Positions 15,588 to 24,643 of a DNA stretch of 58,289 nt are shown one piece after another; position 1 is the first letter of the stretch; every line of letters starts with the position of its first letter. Location of the stretch: assembly GCA_019244235.1 (NCBI GenBank), contig JAFASY010000252.1, positions 1 through 58,289 on the forward strand, in the 5' to 3' direction. The notes beneath the pieces are model-generated. The model was not told where the DNA came from. It made no database searches and saw only the letters and a list, made by a program, of their open reading frames with translations. This stretch comes from Chroococcidiopsidaceae cyanobacterium CP_BM_ER_R8_30 (GTDB lineage Bacteria > Cyanobacteriota > Cyanobacteriia > Cyanobacteriales > Chroococcidiopsidaceae). The position numbers and the translations under genes are program-made.

Positions 15588-17603
15588 TTGAGTTTGATAC
15601 ACCAAAGTAAAAAAGATACTAAGTGTCATGTGCTAAGTGCCCAAGTCTGGAAACAACAATGTTCGAGACTGATCTTAACCGCTACAAGTATAGGACTTGC
15701 TTCGTTCCCAGCTCTGCTTTGCTTGAGCAACTCCTTAGCCGCAGTTGCCCAGACACCCACCTTACAGAGAAACAACACGCTGTTTGTCAACCCAAACCTT
15801 GGGAATGACATCAGGGGTGATGGTAGCGAACGAGCTCCCTTTAAAACCATCACTAGGGCACTACAAGTCGCTCAATCAAATAATACGATTGTCCTTGCTC
15901 AGGGCATCTACAGCACAACTTCTGGCGAGACTTTCCCCCTGATACTCAAACCAGGCGTCTCTATTCAAGGCGACCCCAACACTCAGGGTCGCAATATCAT
16001 CATCCAGGGGGGTGGAATTTTTCTCAGCCCCACGTTCGCCCGTCAAGACGTCACGATTCTGGGAGCAAGCCTTGCTCGACTGACTGGGGTAACTGTAACG
16101 AATCCTCACCCGCGCGGTTATGGTCTATGGATTGAGTCTAGTAGCCCTATAGTGGTCGGAAATACTTTTATGGGAAATAACCATGATGGTATTTCCATGA
16201 CTGGTAGCAGCGATCCAATCATTCGCCGCAACTACTTCTATCACAACGGGGCAAATGGGATCACAATTTATGGGACGTCCCAACCAAAAGTGCAAGAGAA
16301 TGTATTTGAAGCCACTGGGTATGGGATCAATGTTGCCCAGCAGGCAGCACCAATACTAGTAGGCAATCGCATCATTCATAACCGCTCTGGGATAGTGTCT
16401 CAAGCTAATTCCCACCCAGTATTGCGAGGCAATGTGATTGAAGGCAACGCAGAAGATGGGCTGGTGGCAATCACTGCCAGTCGTCCGGATTTAGGGACAA
16501 AAGCTGAACCGGGAGGCAACATATTTAGCCAAAATGGTCAGTATGACATTGATAGTCGGGCTTCTAATCAAACTATCCCTGCCTTTGGCGATCGGTTAAC
16601 CAGAACCCAGATCGCTGGCAACATCGATTTAGGGGGGGCACAAAATCCTCAAATTGGCGGCAAACTGCCCTCAAAAACTTTGGCTCTGTTGCCCCCAACT
16701 AATAGCAGCGCTAGCTGGCTACCCAATCCTCATCGTCCTGAGCAAATTAGAGGTGCAACTTCAAAGCCGATCGTCCTTTATGTGCCACCACCAGCCTCAA
16801 TGCCTGCTAATGATGATAGCTCGTTGCCCACGTTTCTTCCCCGCTCAGTTGGCAATAGAGCGATCGCCTCTAATGATTCTGGTGCTGGCTCTTTTCCCTT
16901 TTTCCCCCCCAAGCAAATGACAGGACAATTGCAAGAACGCAATTCCCAATTCGCAATTAAACCAAGAACAACGGCAGGAAACCTACCAGTACCAGTCTTA
17001 AAACCTGCACCAGCCGAGATGGTGCCAGCACAAAACGAGGCTCCGATAGTTATTAACGTACCACCACCAGCCTCAACAACTAGGGTGCTACCAACACCAG
17101 CTTCCGCGTCATCCTCAGATAGTGGCACTGAGGTGTTACCAAATCCTGCCTCATCCTCAACCATTACCACTCAGGCAACCCATTCTCCGGCTACCTCTGC
17201 ACTATTAGCATCACCGCCTTCACAGACACTGCCAGTGTTAAATGCTGCCCCGATTGACGAATCGGAGCTACTGCCCGTTCCCAACTCAAATATCCCGCTT
17301 GGTCACACAAGAAAGCCTTCCAGACAAACCACGTTACAGCCAGGTTTGCATACCGCTACCACGCTTAGTCCGACGCCGTCTTCTACCAAATCGCTAGGTC
17401 CGCTTTATCGGCTAGTTGTTGATGCACCTAAAGAAAGTGAACAAGCAAAAGTGCGTCAGCTCGTGCCTGGTGCCTTTCCAACCTCTTCGCGGGGTCGGGT
17501 TGTCATGCAGGTAGGTATCTTTAGTGATCGCATCAATGCTGAGCAAATGATACAGCTTCTCACCAGCAATGGTTTGAAAGTTACACTAGAGCCGATGAAT
17601 TAG
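15588..17603 (+). CDS. Exported right-handed beta-helix (DUF1565) protein with a SPOR-like C-terminus
   Basis: A signal peptide or anchor (LILTATSIGLASFPALLCLS) precedes a DUF1565 region: LFVNPNLGNDIRGDGSERAP, then many repeats of the parallel beta-helix type (SSPIVVGNTFMGNNHDGISM, SDPIIRRNYFYHNGANGITI, SQPKVQENVFEATGYGINVA). A long Pro/Ser/Thr-rich linker with repeated PPPAS follows. The last ~45 residues (RVVMQVGIFSDRINAEQMIQ) resemble a SPOR domain, which binds peptidoglycan lacking stem peptides. I chose the TTG at 15588, because GGAGG lies six bases ahead; the GTG at 15573 would start inside that site. An envelope-attached polysaccharide-active or adhesive role is inferred. Its stop abuts the dapF stop. 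Confidence 0.82.
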   Translation: MSLIHQSKKDTKCHVLSAQVWKQQCSRLILTATSIGLASFPALLCLSNSLAAVAQTPTLQRNNTLFVNPNLGNDIRGDGSERAPFKTITRALQVAQSNNTIVLAQGIYSTTSGETFPLILKPGVSIQGDPNTQGRNIIIQGGGIFLSPTFARQDVTILGASLARLTGVTVTNPHPRGYGLWIESSSPIVVGNTFMGNNHDGISMTGSSDPIIRRNYFYHNGANGITIYGTSQPKVQENVFEATGYGINVAQQAAPILVGNRIIHNRSGIVSQANSHPVLRGNVIEGNAEDGLVAITASRPDLGTKAEPGGNIFSQNGQYDIDSRASNQTIPAFGDRLTRTQIAGNIDLGGAQNPQIGGKLPSKTLALLPPTNSSASWLPNPHRPEQIRGATSKPIVLYVPPPASMPANDDSSLPTFLPRSVGNRAIASNDSGAGSFPFFPPKQMTGQLQERNSQFAIKPRTTAGNLPVPVLKPAPAEMVPAQNEAPIVINVPPPASTTRVLPTPASASSSDSGTEVLPNPASSSTITTQATHSPATSALLASPPSQTLPVLNAAPIDESELLPVPNSNIPLGHTRKPSRQTTLQPGLHTATTLSPTPSSTKSLGPLYRLVVDAPKESEQAKVRQLVPGAFPTSSRGRVVMQVGIFSDRINAEQMIQLLTSNGLKVTLEPMN

Positions 17604-18437
17604 CTAGAACTTACCCGTAAACACACACTCAGCTGGACCAGTCATGTAAAGCCGCTGGTCAAGAGCTGACCATTCAATTTCCAGGGTGCCACCAGGAAGT
17701 TCTACCTTGGCGATACGTTCGCACTTGTCGGTCAATACTCCAGCAACTAATGCAGCACATGCGCCTGTTCCACAAGCTAGTGTTGCTCCAGCACCCCGCT
17801 CCCACACCCGCATAATTAGGTAATTAGGGTTCACTACTTGAATAAATTCTGTATTTATCCGTTGAGGGAAAGCTGGGTGATGCTCAAACTGCGGACCAAT
17901 TGTTTCGAGGGGAACTGCTGCCACATCCTCCACAAAGGTAATACAGTGAGGATTTCCCATGCTTACACAAGTCACCAGCCAAGATTGACCTGCCACTTCC
18001 AGGGAAGTGTCAATCACTTTCTGGTTGCCTAACGTAGTAGGAATCTCAGATGCGAGTAGCCTTGGCTCACCCATATCAACCGTAACCTGACCGTCCGATT
18101 TAATTTCAGGGGAAATCGCACCAGTAAGAGTGTGAATGCGATATTGCACGATTTGGTTAGACTTACCCTCTAAATCTGCCAGAAATCGGGCTAAACAACG
18201 AATGCCATTACCGCACATCTCCGGCTCTGAACCATCAGCGTTAAAAATCCGCATGGTGTAATCAGTACCAGGGTGTCCTCGTAGAGCAAAGATGACTCCA
18301 TCCGCCCCAACTCCAAAATGGCGGTCGCATAGCTTAACCGCCTGAGCAGGAGTGATAACTGGTTCCTCTGACTCACGATTGTCAATCAGGATAAAATCAT
18401 TACCCAGTCCGTGATACTTAATAAACTCAATAGACAC
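17604..18437 (-). CDS. dapF: Diaminopimelate epimerase
   Basis: DapF converts LL- to meso-diaminopimelate for lysine and peptidoglycan synthesis, in the cytoplasm, without a cofactor. The two catalytic cysteines are visible in MCGNGIRC and in ACGTGAC, in the usual pseudo-symmetric halves. The N-terminus [14 protein letters not shown] is canonical, and 277 residues is normal. It is convergent with the beta-helix gene with no gap between stops and divergent from the hfq-like gene with 18 bp between starts, so their promoters must overlap each other's 5' regions. Confidence 0.97.
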   Translation of the reverse strand: MSIEFIKYHGLGNDFILIDNRESEEPVITPAQAVKLCDRHFGVGADGVIFALRGHPGTDYTMRIFNADGSEPEMCGNGIRCLARFLADLEGKSNQIVQYRIHTLTGAISPEIKSDGQVTVDMGEPRLLASEIPTTLGNQKVIDTSLEVAGQSWLVTCVSMGNPHCITFVEDVAAVPLETIGPQFEHHPAFPQRINTEFIQVVNPNYLIMRVWERGAGATLACGTGACAALVAGVLTDKCERIAKVELPGGTLEIEWSALDQRLYMTGPAECVFTGKF

Positions 18438-18455
18438 GTTTTTTGTCCCCTCCCT

Positions 18456-18674
18456 ATGAAGAACGAATTTGACACTGCATTACCCAGTATCCGGCAAGTT
18501 CAAACACTAATCAAAGAAGCAACCGCAGTCGAGTTGAAGCTCATGAGTGGCGAACTTCTCACCGGAAAAATTGACTGGCAGGATCAAAACTGCCTATGCC
18601 TGCTGGATGAGAACAAACAGCCCACCATTGTTTGGAGACACGCGATCGCCTATCTCAGACTCCAAAGCCATTAG
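18456..18674 (+). CDS. hfq: Cyanobacterial Hfq-like protein
   Basis: This 72-residue protein resembles the divergent cyanobacterial Hfq (Ssr3341 type): [20 protein letters not shown] covers Sm1 and ends in [12 protein letters not shown] in place of the enterobacterial Sm2 motif. In Synechocystis this protein binds the pilus motor PilB1 and affects motility rather than acting as a general sRNA chaperone. The ATG at 18456 gives the usual length; the upstream ATG at 18411 would overlap dapF. Location beside dapF is common in cyanobacteria. Confidence 0.88.
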   Translation: MKNEFDTALPSIRQVQTLIKEATAVELKLMSGELLTGKIDWQDQNCLCLLDENKQPTIVWRHAIAYLRLQSH

Positions 18675-18693
18675 CCTGAGATACTTCCACGTT

Positions 18694-20997
18694 TCATCTC
18701 CCCATCTCAGTAGCTCTTACAACAGAAAGAGACGGTAGCGGGATTTGGGCTGGTGTAGACAGCCACTGTTGTAATTGGAGTGTGGACTGATAGCTGCCGC
18801 ATAACAGAAGTTGGTCCCGAGCTTGTAAACCCATACCGCTCTCAGGAAACCGCAGGAACTTTCCATCTCGTCGCACTGCTTGCACCTTCATCCCGCATTG
18901 ACGTTGGATTTCTGACTTAGAGACAGTTTGACCAACGACTGGGCTAGACTCCGGCACCATTATCCAGTGACAGAGCATATTTTCTTCGCGAACAGCTGCT
19001 TCACCCTTAGCCAGTTCATCAAAGGCAACCATTTCCTCAGCCTCTCCTACTATTAACAGGCGATCTCCAGCCTCTAGAATTGTTTGCGGATTGGGGTAAT
19101 CGACTTCCTGACCTCCAGCCCGTCGAATTGCCATCAAACTCACGCCAGTTAAGTAGCGCAGATCGGCTTCTTCTAAGGTCATTCCGGTTAGGGGAGAACC
19201 AGTAGGTAAGCGATACCAGCGACTGTTTAAATCTTGGGCTGCTCGCTTGAGATCTCGCGAGATTTGAGACGCTGGTTGCTCTGGTCTTAGCTCCATGTAA
19301 TGATGAGCGCGGATTTGCTGTACTTCTTGTCGAACCAGATGTGGTAGCAAACCCATGCCAGTCAACAGATGCGCTGCCAGTTCCAAACTCGCCTCAAAGT
19401 CTGGTTGTACTACCTGTATCGCTCCTAAGTGGTAGAGCAGTTCGATGTCCCTATCCCGATTGGCGCAGACGACTGAATCCAAGTCTGGGGTTAATTCCAA
19501 AGCTCGTTTGAGGCAGAGGCGGGTACTCATGGGGTCCCTAAGAGCGATCGCCAGGGACCTAGCCGAGGCTACCCCAGCTGTTTCTAATACACGTAAGCTG
19601 CTAGCATTACCATACACATAGGGAACACCAGCCTCTCGCAACTGCTGAATCTTACTCTCTGATTGGTCAATCACCACAACGGGTAGCTCATGTTCCCGAA
19701 GTAATCGCACTAAATTGCTTCCCAATCTCCCGTAGCCACAGACGACCACATGCCCTTGCATTGGTAAATCAGCTGCTACAGAAAGCGGCAGATTAGAGGA
19801 GACTAAATACGGCTTCAGCCAGGACACTGTCTCCGCCCAGTTAAAGAGATATGGTATCAGTTGCAGCACAAACGGAGTCAGCACTAGCGTGACTGCAGTT
19901 GTGCCTAAAATCAGCAGATATACCCGACGGGAAACTATTCCCAGTGCTTGCCCCTCACTAGCTAGGACAAACGAGAACTCTCCAATCTGAGCCAAGCCCA
20001 AACCTGCCACTAAAGCAGTTTTCAATGGATAGCGAAATGCTTTAACCAGAGGTGTGACAATTAAAAACTTGCCTACCCATACCAGCGCCACTAGTCCTAA
20101 AATCAACTCCAAGTTATTCCACAAGAACACTGGATCGATGAGCATCCCAATCGAGGCAAAAAACAAAGTGGCAAAAATATCCCGTAATGGCTCCACATAG
20201 GTTAGGGTTTGATCGGCATATTCCACTTCCGAAATCATTAAGCCAGCAACAAAGGCTCCCATTTCAATTGAAAGACCCAAGTGTTCCGTCAGCAAAGCAA
20301 TGCCTAGACAGAGTGCTACTACCCCCAACAAAAACAGCTCCCGGCTCTCTGTTCGAGCTAAGAGTCGCAGTAGGGGAGGGATGAGCCAAATTCCAACCGC
20401 TACAGCCCCTGCTGCAAATAATCCGATCCTAAGTAGTGCCCAACCTGTAGCGAGAGCCATCGATTCAACTGGTTGGTCTAAGGCTGGCAGCACTGCTATC
20501 ATTAGCCCTAGAGCTAAATCCTGAACGACCAAGATTCCCAACATTACCTGTCCATGGGGAGTTTCCGTCTCGTTGCGCTCGATCAGGCACTTAAGAACAA
20601 CAGCGGTAGAAGACAAAGACAGAATAGCCCCTAAAAATATCCCCTTTGCAGGCGTACTCACCCAGCCCATTCCTACAGATATCAGAGCTGTAACCAAAAT
20701 GGTGAGGGCGATTTGTAATCCGCCACCGCCCAGGCTAATAGCTTTAACTTTTTTGAGTTCTGCAAAGGAAAACTCAACCCCTAGAGTAAATAATAAAAAG
20801 GCGACGCCAAACTGCGCTAAAGTTTCTACTTGAATTAATTCTTTAACCAATCCTAGGCCAGCTGGACCAACAACCATCCCACCGAGTAGATACCCCAGCA
20901 AGATGGGTTGTCGTAAAAGCGCCGCCAATAGTCCACCTCCCGCAGCAGCAGCTAGAACTAACACTAAGTCAACTATTAGCCTCAGATCTTCTTGCAC
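18694..20997 (-). CDS. KefB-type cation:proton antiporter with RCK domains
   Basis: The first ~385 residues form a CPA2 antiporter with about 12 hydrophobic segments; ILLGYLLGGMVVGPAGLG and FLLFTLGVEFSFAELKKVK are typical. A TrkA-N/RCK domain follows (GHVVVCGYGRLGSNLVRLL, a nucleotide-binding GxGxxG fold) that would bind NAD(H) and gate transport. Two TrkA-C-like domains end the protein (about 575-650 around GMTLEEADLRYL, and 690-767 around VVGQTVSKSEIQ). It probably exports K+ or Na+ in exchange for protons in the plasma or thylakoid membrane. The 767-residue length fits the doubled C-terminal domain. Its start is 33 bp from the divergent M23 gene. Confidence 0.9.
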   Translation of the reverse strand: MQEDLRLIVDLVLVLAAAAGGGLLAALLRQPILLGYLLGGMVVGPAGLGLVKELIQVETLAQFGVAFLLFTLGVEFSFAELKKVKAISLGGGGLQIALTILVTALISVGMGWVSTPAKGIFLGAILSLSSTAVVLKCLIERNETETPHGQVMLGILVVQDLALGLMIAVLPALDQPVESMALATGWALLRIGLFAAGAVAVGIWLIPPLLRLLARTESRELFLLGVVALCLGIALLTEHLGLSIEMGAFVAGLMISEVEYADQTLTYVEPLRDIFATLFFASIGMLIDPVFLWNNLELILGLVALVWVGKFLIVTPLVKAFRYPLKTALVAGLGLAQIGEFSFVLASEGQALGIVSRRVYLLILGTTAVTLVLTPFVLQLIPYLFNWAETVSWLKPYLVSSNLPLSVAADLPMQGHVVVCGYGRLGSNLVRLLREHELPVVVIDQSESKIQQLREAGVPYVYGNASSLRVLETAGVASARSLAIALRDPMSTRLCLKRALELTPDLDSVVCANRDRDIELLYHLGAIQVVQPDFEASLELAAHLLTGMGLLPHLVRQEVQQIRAHHYMELRPEQPASQISRDLKRAAQDLNSRWYRLPTGSPLTGMTLEEADLRYLTGVSLMAIRRAGGQEVDYPNPQTILEAGDRLLIVGEAEEMVAFDELAKGEAAVREENMLCHWIMVPESSPVVGQTVSKSEIQRQCGMKVQAVRRDGKFLRFPESGMGLQARDQLLLCGSYQSTLQLQQWLSTPAQIPLPSLSVVRATEMGR

Positions 20998-21030
20998 AAC
21001 TCTAAATTTATGAGAAAACTATAAAGGTCC

Positions 21031-21933
21031 ATGAACTTTACTGTAGTACCTAATTTAGCTTCCTGGACAGTCCAATTTCTGCTCACACTGGGGATAACGT
21101 CCTTCAGTGTTACCGTGGTTGCTCCTGCTAGTGCCTTGCAAGTCAAGGTTGCTCCTGAACAGCCTCACTTAGGGGATACGCTATCGGTAACAATCGAGCA
21201 AGACAGTACAAACATCAGCAAGGTTGTCACGAGCAACCCGATAGTTACCTTCAACCACAAGTCATATCCAACTTTTTTGATTGCGCCTAATCGGTTTCGA
21301 GTCCTGTTGCCCACGACTCCTCTTGATCAACCAGGAAATAAGCAAATTCAGGTAAAAGAGGCAGATCAGGAGCAGAAAGTGTCAGTGTATTTAGGCGATC
21401 GCTCCTTCCCCATCCAACATATTCATCTTTCTCCCCAAAAAGCAGATCTGGAAGCATCAACAGATGAACTGAAGCGCATAGAGGCTTTTAAGCAGCTAGA
21501 CACTCCGCAAAAATTCTGGAATGGTCTTTTCCTAAGACCCAATAAAGGTCCCATTACTACGGTTTATGGCGTTCGGCGCTACTACAATGGAGAATTTGCC
21601 AAAGACTATTACCATGCTGGCATTGATTACGCTGGTGCCTTTGGCTCACCTGTCATCGCCCCAGCTGCAGGAAGGGTGGCTCTGGTAGGACGGGAGTCGC
21701 AGGGATTTAGAATTCACGGCAACTGCATCGGTATTGACCATGGTCAAGGAGTGGCTAGCATTTTCATGCACTTGAGCAAAATCTACGTTAAAGAAGGGGA
21801 TTTTGTTCAAGCAGGTCAAGTCATTGGTGCTTTAGGTTCTACAGGATTAGCAACTGGTCCCAACTTGCATTGGGGTCTATATGTTCAGGGAAAAGCAGTT
21901 GACCCAGAACCGTGGCGAAATTATCTTCACTAG
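21031..21933 (+). CDS. M23-family (LytM) metallopeptidase, exported
   Basis: The N-terminal segment WTVQFLLTLGITSFSVTVVA is a signal peptide. The middle (about 40-150) is a beta-rich region. The C-terminal LytM domain carries the zinc motif HxxxD in YYHAGIDYAG, and later MHLSK and LHWGLY complete the usual H/D/H set. Members cut peptide cross-links of peptidoglycan, or act as regulators if a ligand is missing; here the ligands look present. The 300-residue size is typical of cyanobacterial versions. A role in cell-wall growth or separation is inferred. Confidence 0.9.
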   Translation: MNFTVVPNLASWTVQFLLTLGITSFSVTVVAPASALQVKVAPEQPHLGDTLSVTIEQDSTNISKVVTSNPIVTFNHKSYPTFLIAPNRFRVLLPTTPLDQPGNKQIQVKEADQEQKVSVYLGDRSFPIQHIHLSPQKADLEASTDELKRIEAFKQLDTPQKFWNGLFLRPNKGPITTVYGVRRYYNGEFAKDYYHAGIDYAGAFGSPVIAPAAGRVALVGRESQGFRIHGNCIGIDHGQGVASIFMHLSKIYVKEGDFVQAGQVIGALGSTGLATGPNLHWGLYVQGKAVDPEPWRNYLH

Positions 21934-22024
21934 ATTTTTACCCGTTTTCACTTAAGAGTGAGCCAAAATGTTTTGCAGGCATGTACTCAATTGAGAGATT
22001 GCAGTTGAAAGGTCGAAAGGCGTT

Positions 22025-22570
22025 ATGAGTATAAAAAAAATCGTTACACAAGCTCTACAGGATGGTTACCTTACACCAGCTATGGAAGCGGAGGTAGGTC
22101 GGATTTGTGACGCTGCTACTGAGCTTTCAATTGAAGAGTACATGGCTTTAGACAAGCTTATGGGGGCACTGTTAACCAGCGAAGTGGTGGCAGTACCGCG
22201 CAAGCAGTTTATCAATGTGATGGAAGAATTAGTGCTAACTGCTGCGATCTCTCGAGTTGCAGAAATTCAAGTAAAGAGCGAACATCACCTTGATGTTGGC
22301 GATGTTGCTGCCTACGCCCTCAACCGTCTGCCTCCAATGTACGCTACCACAGAAGAGGGAGCTAGATATCAGCGCCAAAGAGCTAGGGAAGAACTACAAG
22401 AGTTAATTGCCCAGCAAGTTGAGGAGGCAATTGCCCGTAACCTAGACCGACCTGATTTTTTCCCAGAACGGCAGGCTATAGGGAAAAGCACTGGCAACGA
22501 AGTCTTTAATCAAATCAGCACCTTGCTTCAAGCCTCCGCCCCTAACTTTGAACAAGAAACAGCCCCCTGA
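22025..22570 (+). CDS. ComFB-family (late competence) protein
   Basis: The 181-residue protein shows the ComFB block (KQFINVMEELVLTAAISRVA, then DVAAYALNRLPPMYATTEEG). In cyanobacteria ComFB-like proteins bind cyclic di-GMP or cyclic AMP and influence motility and natural competence. N-terminal helices (GYLTPAMEAEVGRICDAATE) precede it, and a Gln/Glu-rich helix (RQRAREELQELIAQQVEEAI) follows. It has no signal peptide. The start follows a weak purine-rich stretch. The gene ends right before a region of CAAGG repeats. Confidence 0.85.
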   Translation: MSIKKIVTQALQDGYLTPAMEAEVGRICDAATELSIEEYMALDKLMGALLTSEVVAVPRKQFINVMEELVLTAAISRVAEIQVKSEHHLDVGDVAAYALNRLPPMYATTEEGARYQRQRAREELQELIAQQVEEAIARNLDRPDFFPERQAIGKSTGNEVFNQISTLLQASAPNFEQETAP

Positions 22571-22719
22571 AAGAGGACAAGGAGACAAGGAGACAAGGAG
22601 ACAAGGGGAGTAAGAAGAGGACAAGGGGAATAGAAGAAGAGAGAGACAAGCGCAAAATGCAGAAAGCCTTGAATAAAATTCCCCTTGTCACCCCATCACC
22701 TTGTCCCCTTGTCCTCTTC
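22571..22719. repeat. GACAAGG tandem repeat and long inverted repeat after comFB
   Basis: Four copies of a GACAAGGA-type unit run at about 22575-22606. Next, a 16-bp arm at 22614-22629 pairs perfectly with TCCCCTTGTCCTCTTC at 22704-22719, so the region can fold into one long hairpin that could end comFB transcription. The same 16-mer recurs at 40440-40455. Confidence 0.65.
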
Positions 22720-22814
22720 ACAGTGAGCCAGTAAGAAATCTGGCACTAACGATGGGAACTTCCTCTTGAGGACGGTGTCTAATTAGAGGGGATGTTCTAG
22801 AGCCAGTGTCCTCT

Positions 22815-23471
22815 ATGAGTCAATCAATTCCTGTCGGCTGGTCAGCGATTGAGGCAACGGAGTCTCAAGCGTCAGTGCAAGTTGAAAAAATGTCTAATTA
22901 CGATTTGATTTTGCGCTGTCAGGTCGGAATACGCCCTGAGCGAGCTGCGTTCGGGGAGTTGCTGCGCCGCTATCAGTCCCATGTTGAGCGGGTTTTATAT
23001 CACCTAGCTCCGGACTGGCAAGATCGGGCTGACTTGGCTCAGGAAGTCTGGATTCGAGTGTACCGAAATGTTAAGCACTTGAACGAACCAGTGAAGTTCC
23101 GAGGGTGGTTGAGCCGCATTGCGACAAATCTGTTTTACGACGAGTTGCGTAAACGCAAGCGGCTCTTGATTCCACTATCCCTAGATGCCCCTCGCTCAAT
23201 GGAGGATGGTGAGATGGAGTGGGAAATTGCTGGGGATAATCCAGGTCCAGAAGAAGAGTTGACAACGCGGGAATTTTACGATCAACTACGAGAGGCAATT
23301 AAAGATCTACCAGAAGTGTTTCGGACAACAATTGTTCTGAGAGAAATTGAAGGAATGCCTTATGAAGAGATTGCCGACATTACTGGTGTTTCTTTAGGAA
23401 CCGTGAAGTCAAGAATTGCTAGAGCAAGGTCTAGGCTCCAATCCCAGCTTCAAAGCTATCTAGATGGTTAG
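22815..23471 (+). CDS. sigG: ECF-type RNA polymerase sigma factor (SigG type)
   Basis: This is a two-domain group 4 sigma factor. Region 2 is at residues ~45-115 (FGELLRRYQSHVERVLYHL, DLAQEVWIRVYRNV, FRGWLSRIATNLFYDELRKR) and region 4 near the end (PYEEIADITGVSLGTVKSRI). A gene for a probable anti-sigma factor follows 152 bp downstream, the usual arrangement for SigG in cyanobacteria, where it controls envelope and stress responses. The ATG at 22815 (MSQSIPVG) is preferred; a GTG three codons earlier is possible. About 218 residues is normal. Confidence 0.92.
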   Translation: MSQSIPVGWSAIEATESQASVQVEKMSNYDLILRCQVGIRPERAAFGELLRRYQSHVERVLYHLAPDWQDRADLAQEVWIRVYRNVKHLNEPVKFRGWLSRIATNLFYDELRKRKRLLIPLSLDAPRSMEDGEMEWEIAGDNPGPEEELTTREFYDQLREAIKDLPEVFRTTIVLREIEGMPYEEIADITGVSLGTVKSRIARARSRLQSQLQSYLDG

Positions 23472-23623
23472 ATTCCCCGCTGATGCTGATTGAAAATGTA
23501 TTTCTTCCTTAAAGATGAACAAACAACAGAGCTGAAGGATTTATGATGAAAGAATCTCTGTAGCCAACCAGGGTTAGTTGTAAGAGCGTGCTTCCCTTCA
23601 CGTGACTTGATAGTAGTTCTAAC

Positions 23624-24151
23624 ATGACGTCTAAGTTTGAGTCTCAAAACATTTCTAGAACCAACTCCCATGAGACATTGCCTCAAAGTACGCTGAAGCG
23701 TGATCGCTTTGAGCTATTAAGTGCATACCTTGATGGTGAAGTGAGTGCTGCTGAGCGGCGGCAGGTAGAGGCATGGCTGGCAACAGATACAGAAGTTCAG
23801 CGGCTTTATGGGCGGCTCATAAATCTACGCCAAAGTTTGCAGACGATGCCAGTACCACAGGTGCAGCAGTCAGCAGAGCAAACAGTCCACCAGGTATTTG
23901 CCCGTCTGCATAGACCCTGGCAAGCCATAGCTTGGGTAGGTGCAGCGTTCGTGGCTATGTTCGTTGGTAATTTGTCAGGTATTGTCCCGACTAATGTGTC
24001 GTCTGTGAACCAAGTTGCTCGAACCCTACAATCTACAAATAAACACGAAACTCTGCTGGTTGCCTTGAACACTCCTGTAGTAGAAATTCCCTCTAAGCCT
24101 CCCGCGCCTGTCAAGCCAGTCCAGTCTCAGCCTCCCCAGCGGATTAATTAG
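23624..24151 (+). CDS. Probable anti-sigma factor, single-pass membrane protein
   Basis: The N-terminal ~80 residues include FELLSAYLDGEVSAAERRQV, a conserved block of cyanobacterial anti-sigma proteins that binds sigma region 2/4. A transmembrane helix follows near residue 110 (AIAWVGAAFVAMFVGNLSGI), and the proline-rich tail would be periplasmic (SKPPAPVKPVQSQPPQ). It lacks the HxxxCxxC zinc motif of ZAS proteins. It lies directly downstream of the ECF sigma gene on the same strand, so it probably holds that sigma inactive at the membrane until stress. The identity is inferred from motif and neighbour. Confidence 0.8.
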   Translation: MTSKFESQNISRTNSHETLPQSTLKRDRFELLSAYLDGEVSAAERRQVEAWLATDTEVQRLYGRLINLRQSLQTMPVPQVQQSAEQTVHQVFARLHRPWQAIAWVGAAFVAMFVGNLSGIVPTNVSSVNQVARTLQSTNKHETLLVALNTPVVEIPSKPPAPVKPVQSQPPQRIN

Positions 24152-24160
24152 CGATCTACT

Positions 24161-24553
24161 CTAACTACTCCACCACCCGTTTGGCAGCAGGTTCCCCTGG
24201 CAGGAGCGAATCCGCTCCTTAGTCATTAAGTAAACCCAAGCTGGGCCAAGAGATACCATCTCTAAGTTGTAGATCTCAATTTGCTGCCGATTGTACTCAT
24301 TTTCTGTAGCGGCTCTCTTAGGGTCGTAATCTTCTAGCCAGTCAAGGTGGTGCAAGATAGTTTCGTTGCTAAACGAAAGCAAAAAGCCATGGACAAGGCG
24401 GTTCCCTAAAGTCATTGCTGGGTAGCCAAATGGAAGCGCGAATAGTTGACCGAAGGCGACCGCTCTTTGAGCTTCTACTACGAGTCCGGCACAGTAGCGT
24501 TGATAATTTAATTCTCCAGGTTTTAGGGTGCCGTAGACAAATACTTTTACCAA
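24161..24553 (-). CDS. Gamma-glutamylcyclotransferase-like (AIG2/GGCT fold) protein
   Basis: The 130-residue protein begins VFVYGTLKPGELNY, the substrate-binding YGTLK/RxGE motif of the GGCT/AIG2 fold. LFALPFGYPAMTL and a glutamate in WLEDYDP fit the active-site region. Such enzymes release 5-oxoproline from gamma-glutamyl compounds, though many bacterial members have unknown substrates. It is convergent with the anti-sigma gene (9 bp between stops), and its start faces leuS across about 90 bp. Confidence 0.85.
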   Translation of the reverse strand: MVKVFVYGTLKPGELNYQRYCAGLVVEAQRAVAFGQLFALPFGYPAMTLGNRLVHGFLLSFSNETILHHLDWLEDYDPKRAATENEYNRQQIEIYNLEMVSLGPAWVYLMTKERIRSCQGNLLPNGWWSS

Positions 24554-24643
24554 ATTATGAGATTCGTCATGACATCCCGATTCTACTAACTGTTAACCCA
24601 TTAAAATATGGGGACAGACACTGATACAGTAGGAGTTCCGTGC

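Noticed and set aside
16778-17170. 130-residue minus-strand ORF opposite the beta-helix gene linker
   Set aside because: It arises from the biased Pro/Ser/Thr linker. The plus-strand frame has a signal peptide, an SD and conserved domains.
22571-22610. GACAAGG tandem array as a CRISPR or VNTR-coded feature
   Set aside because: The unit is only about 8 bp and there are no spacers. It is a simple tandem repeat.
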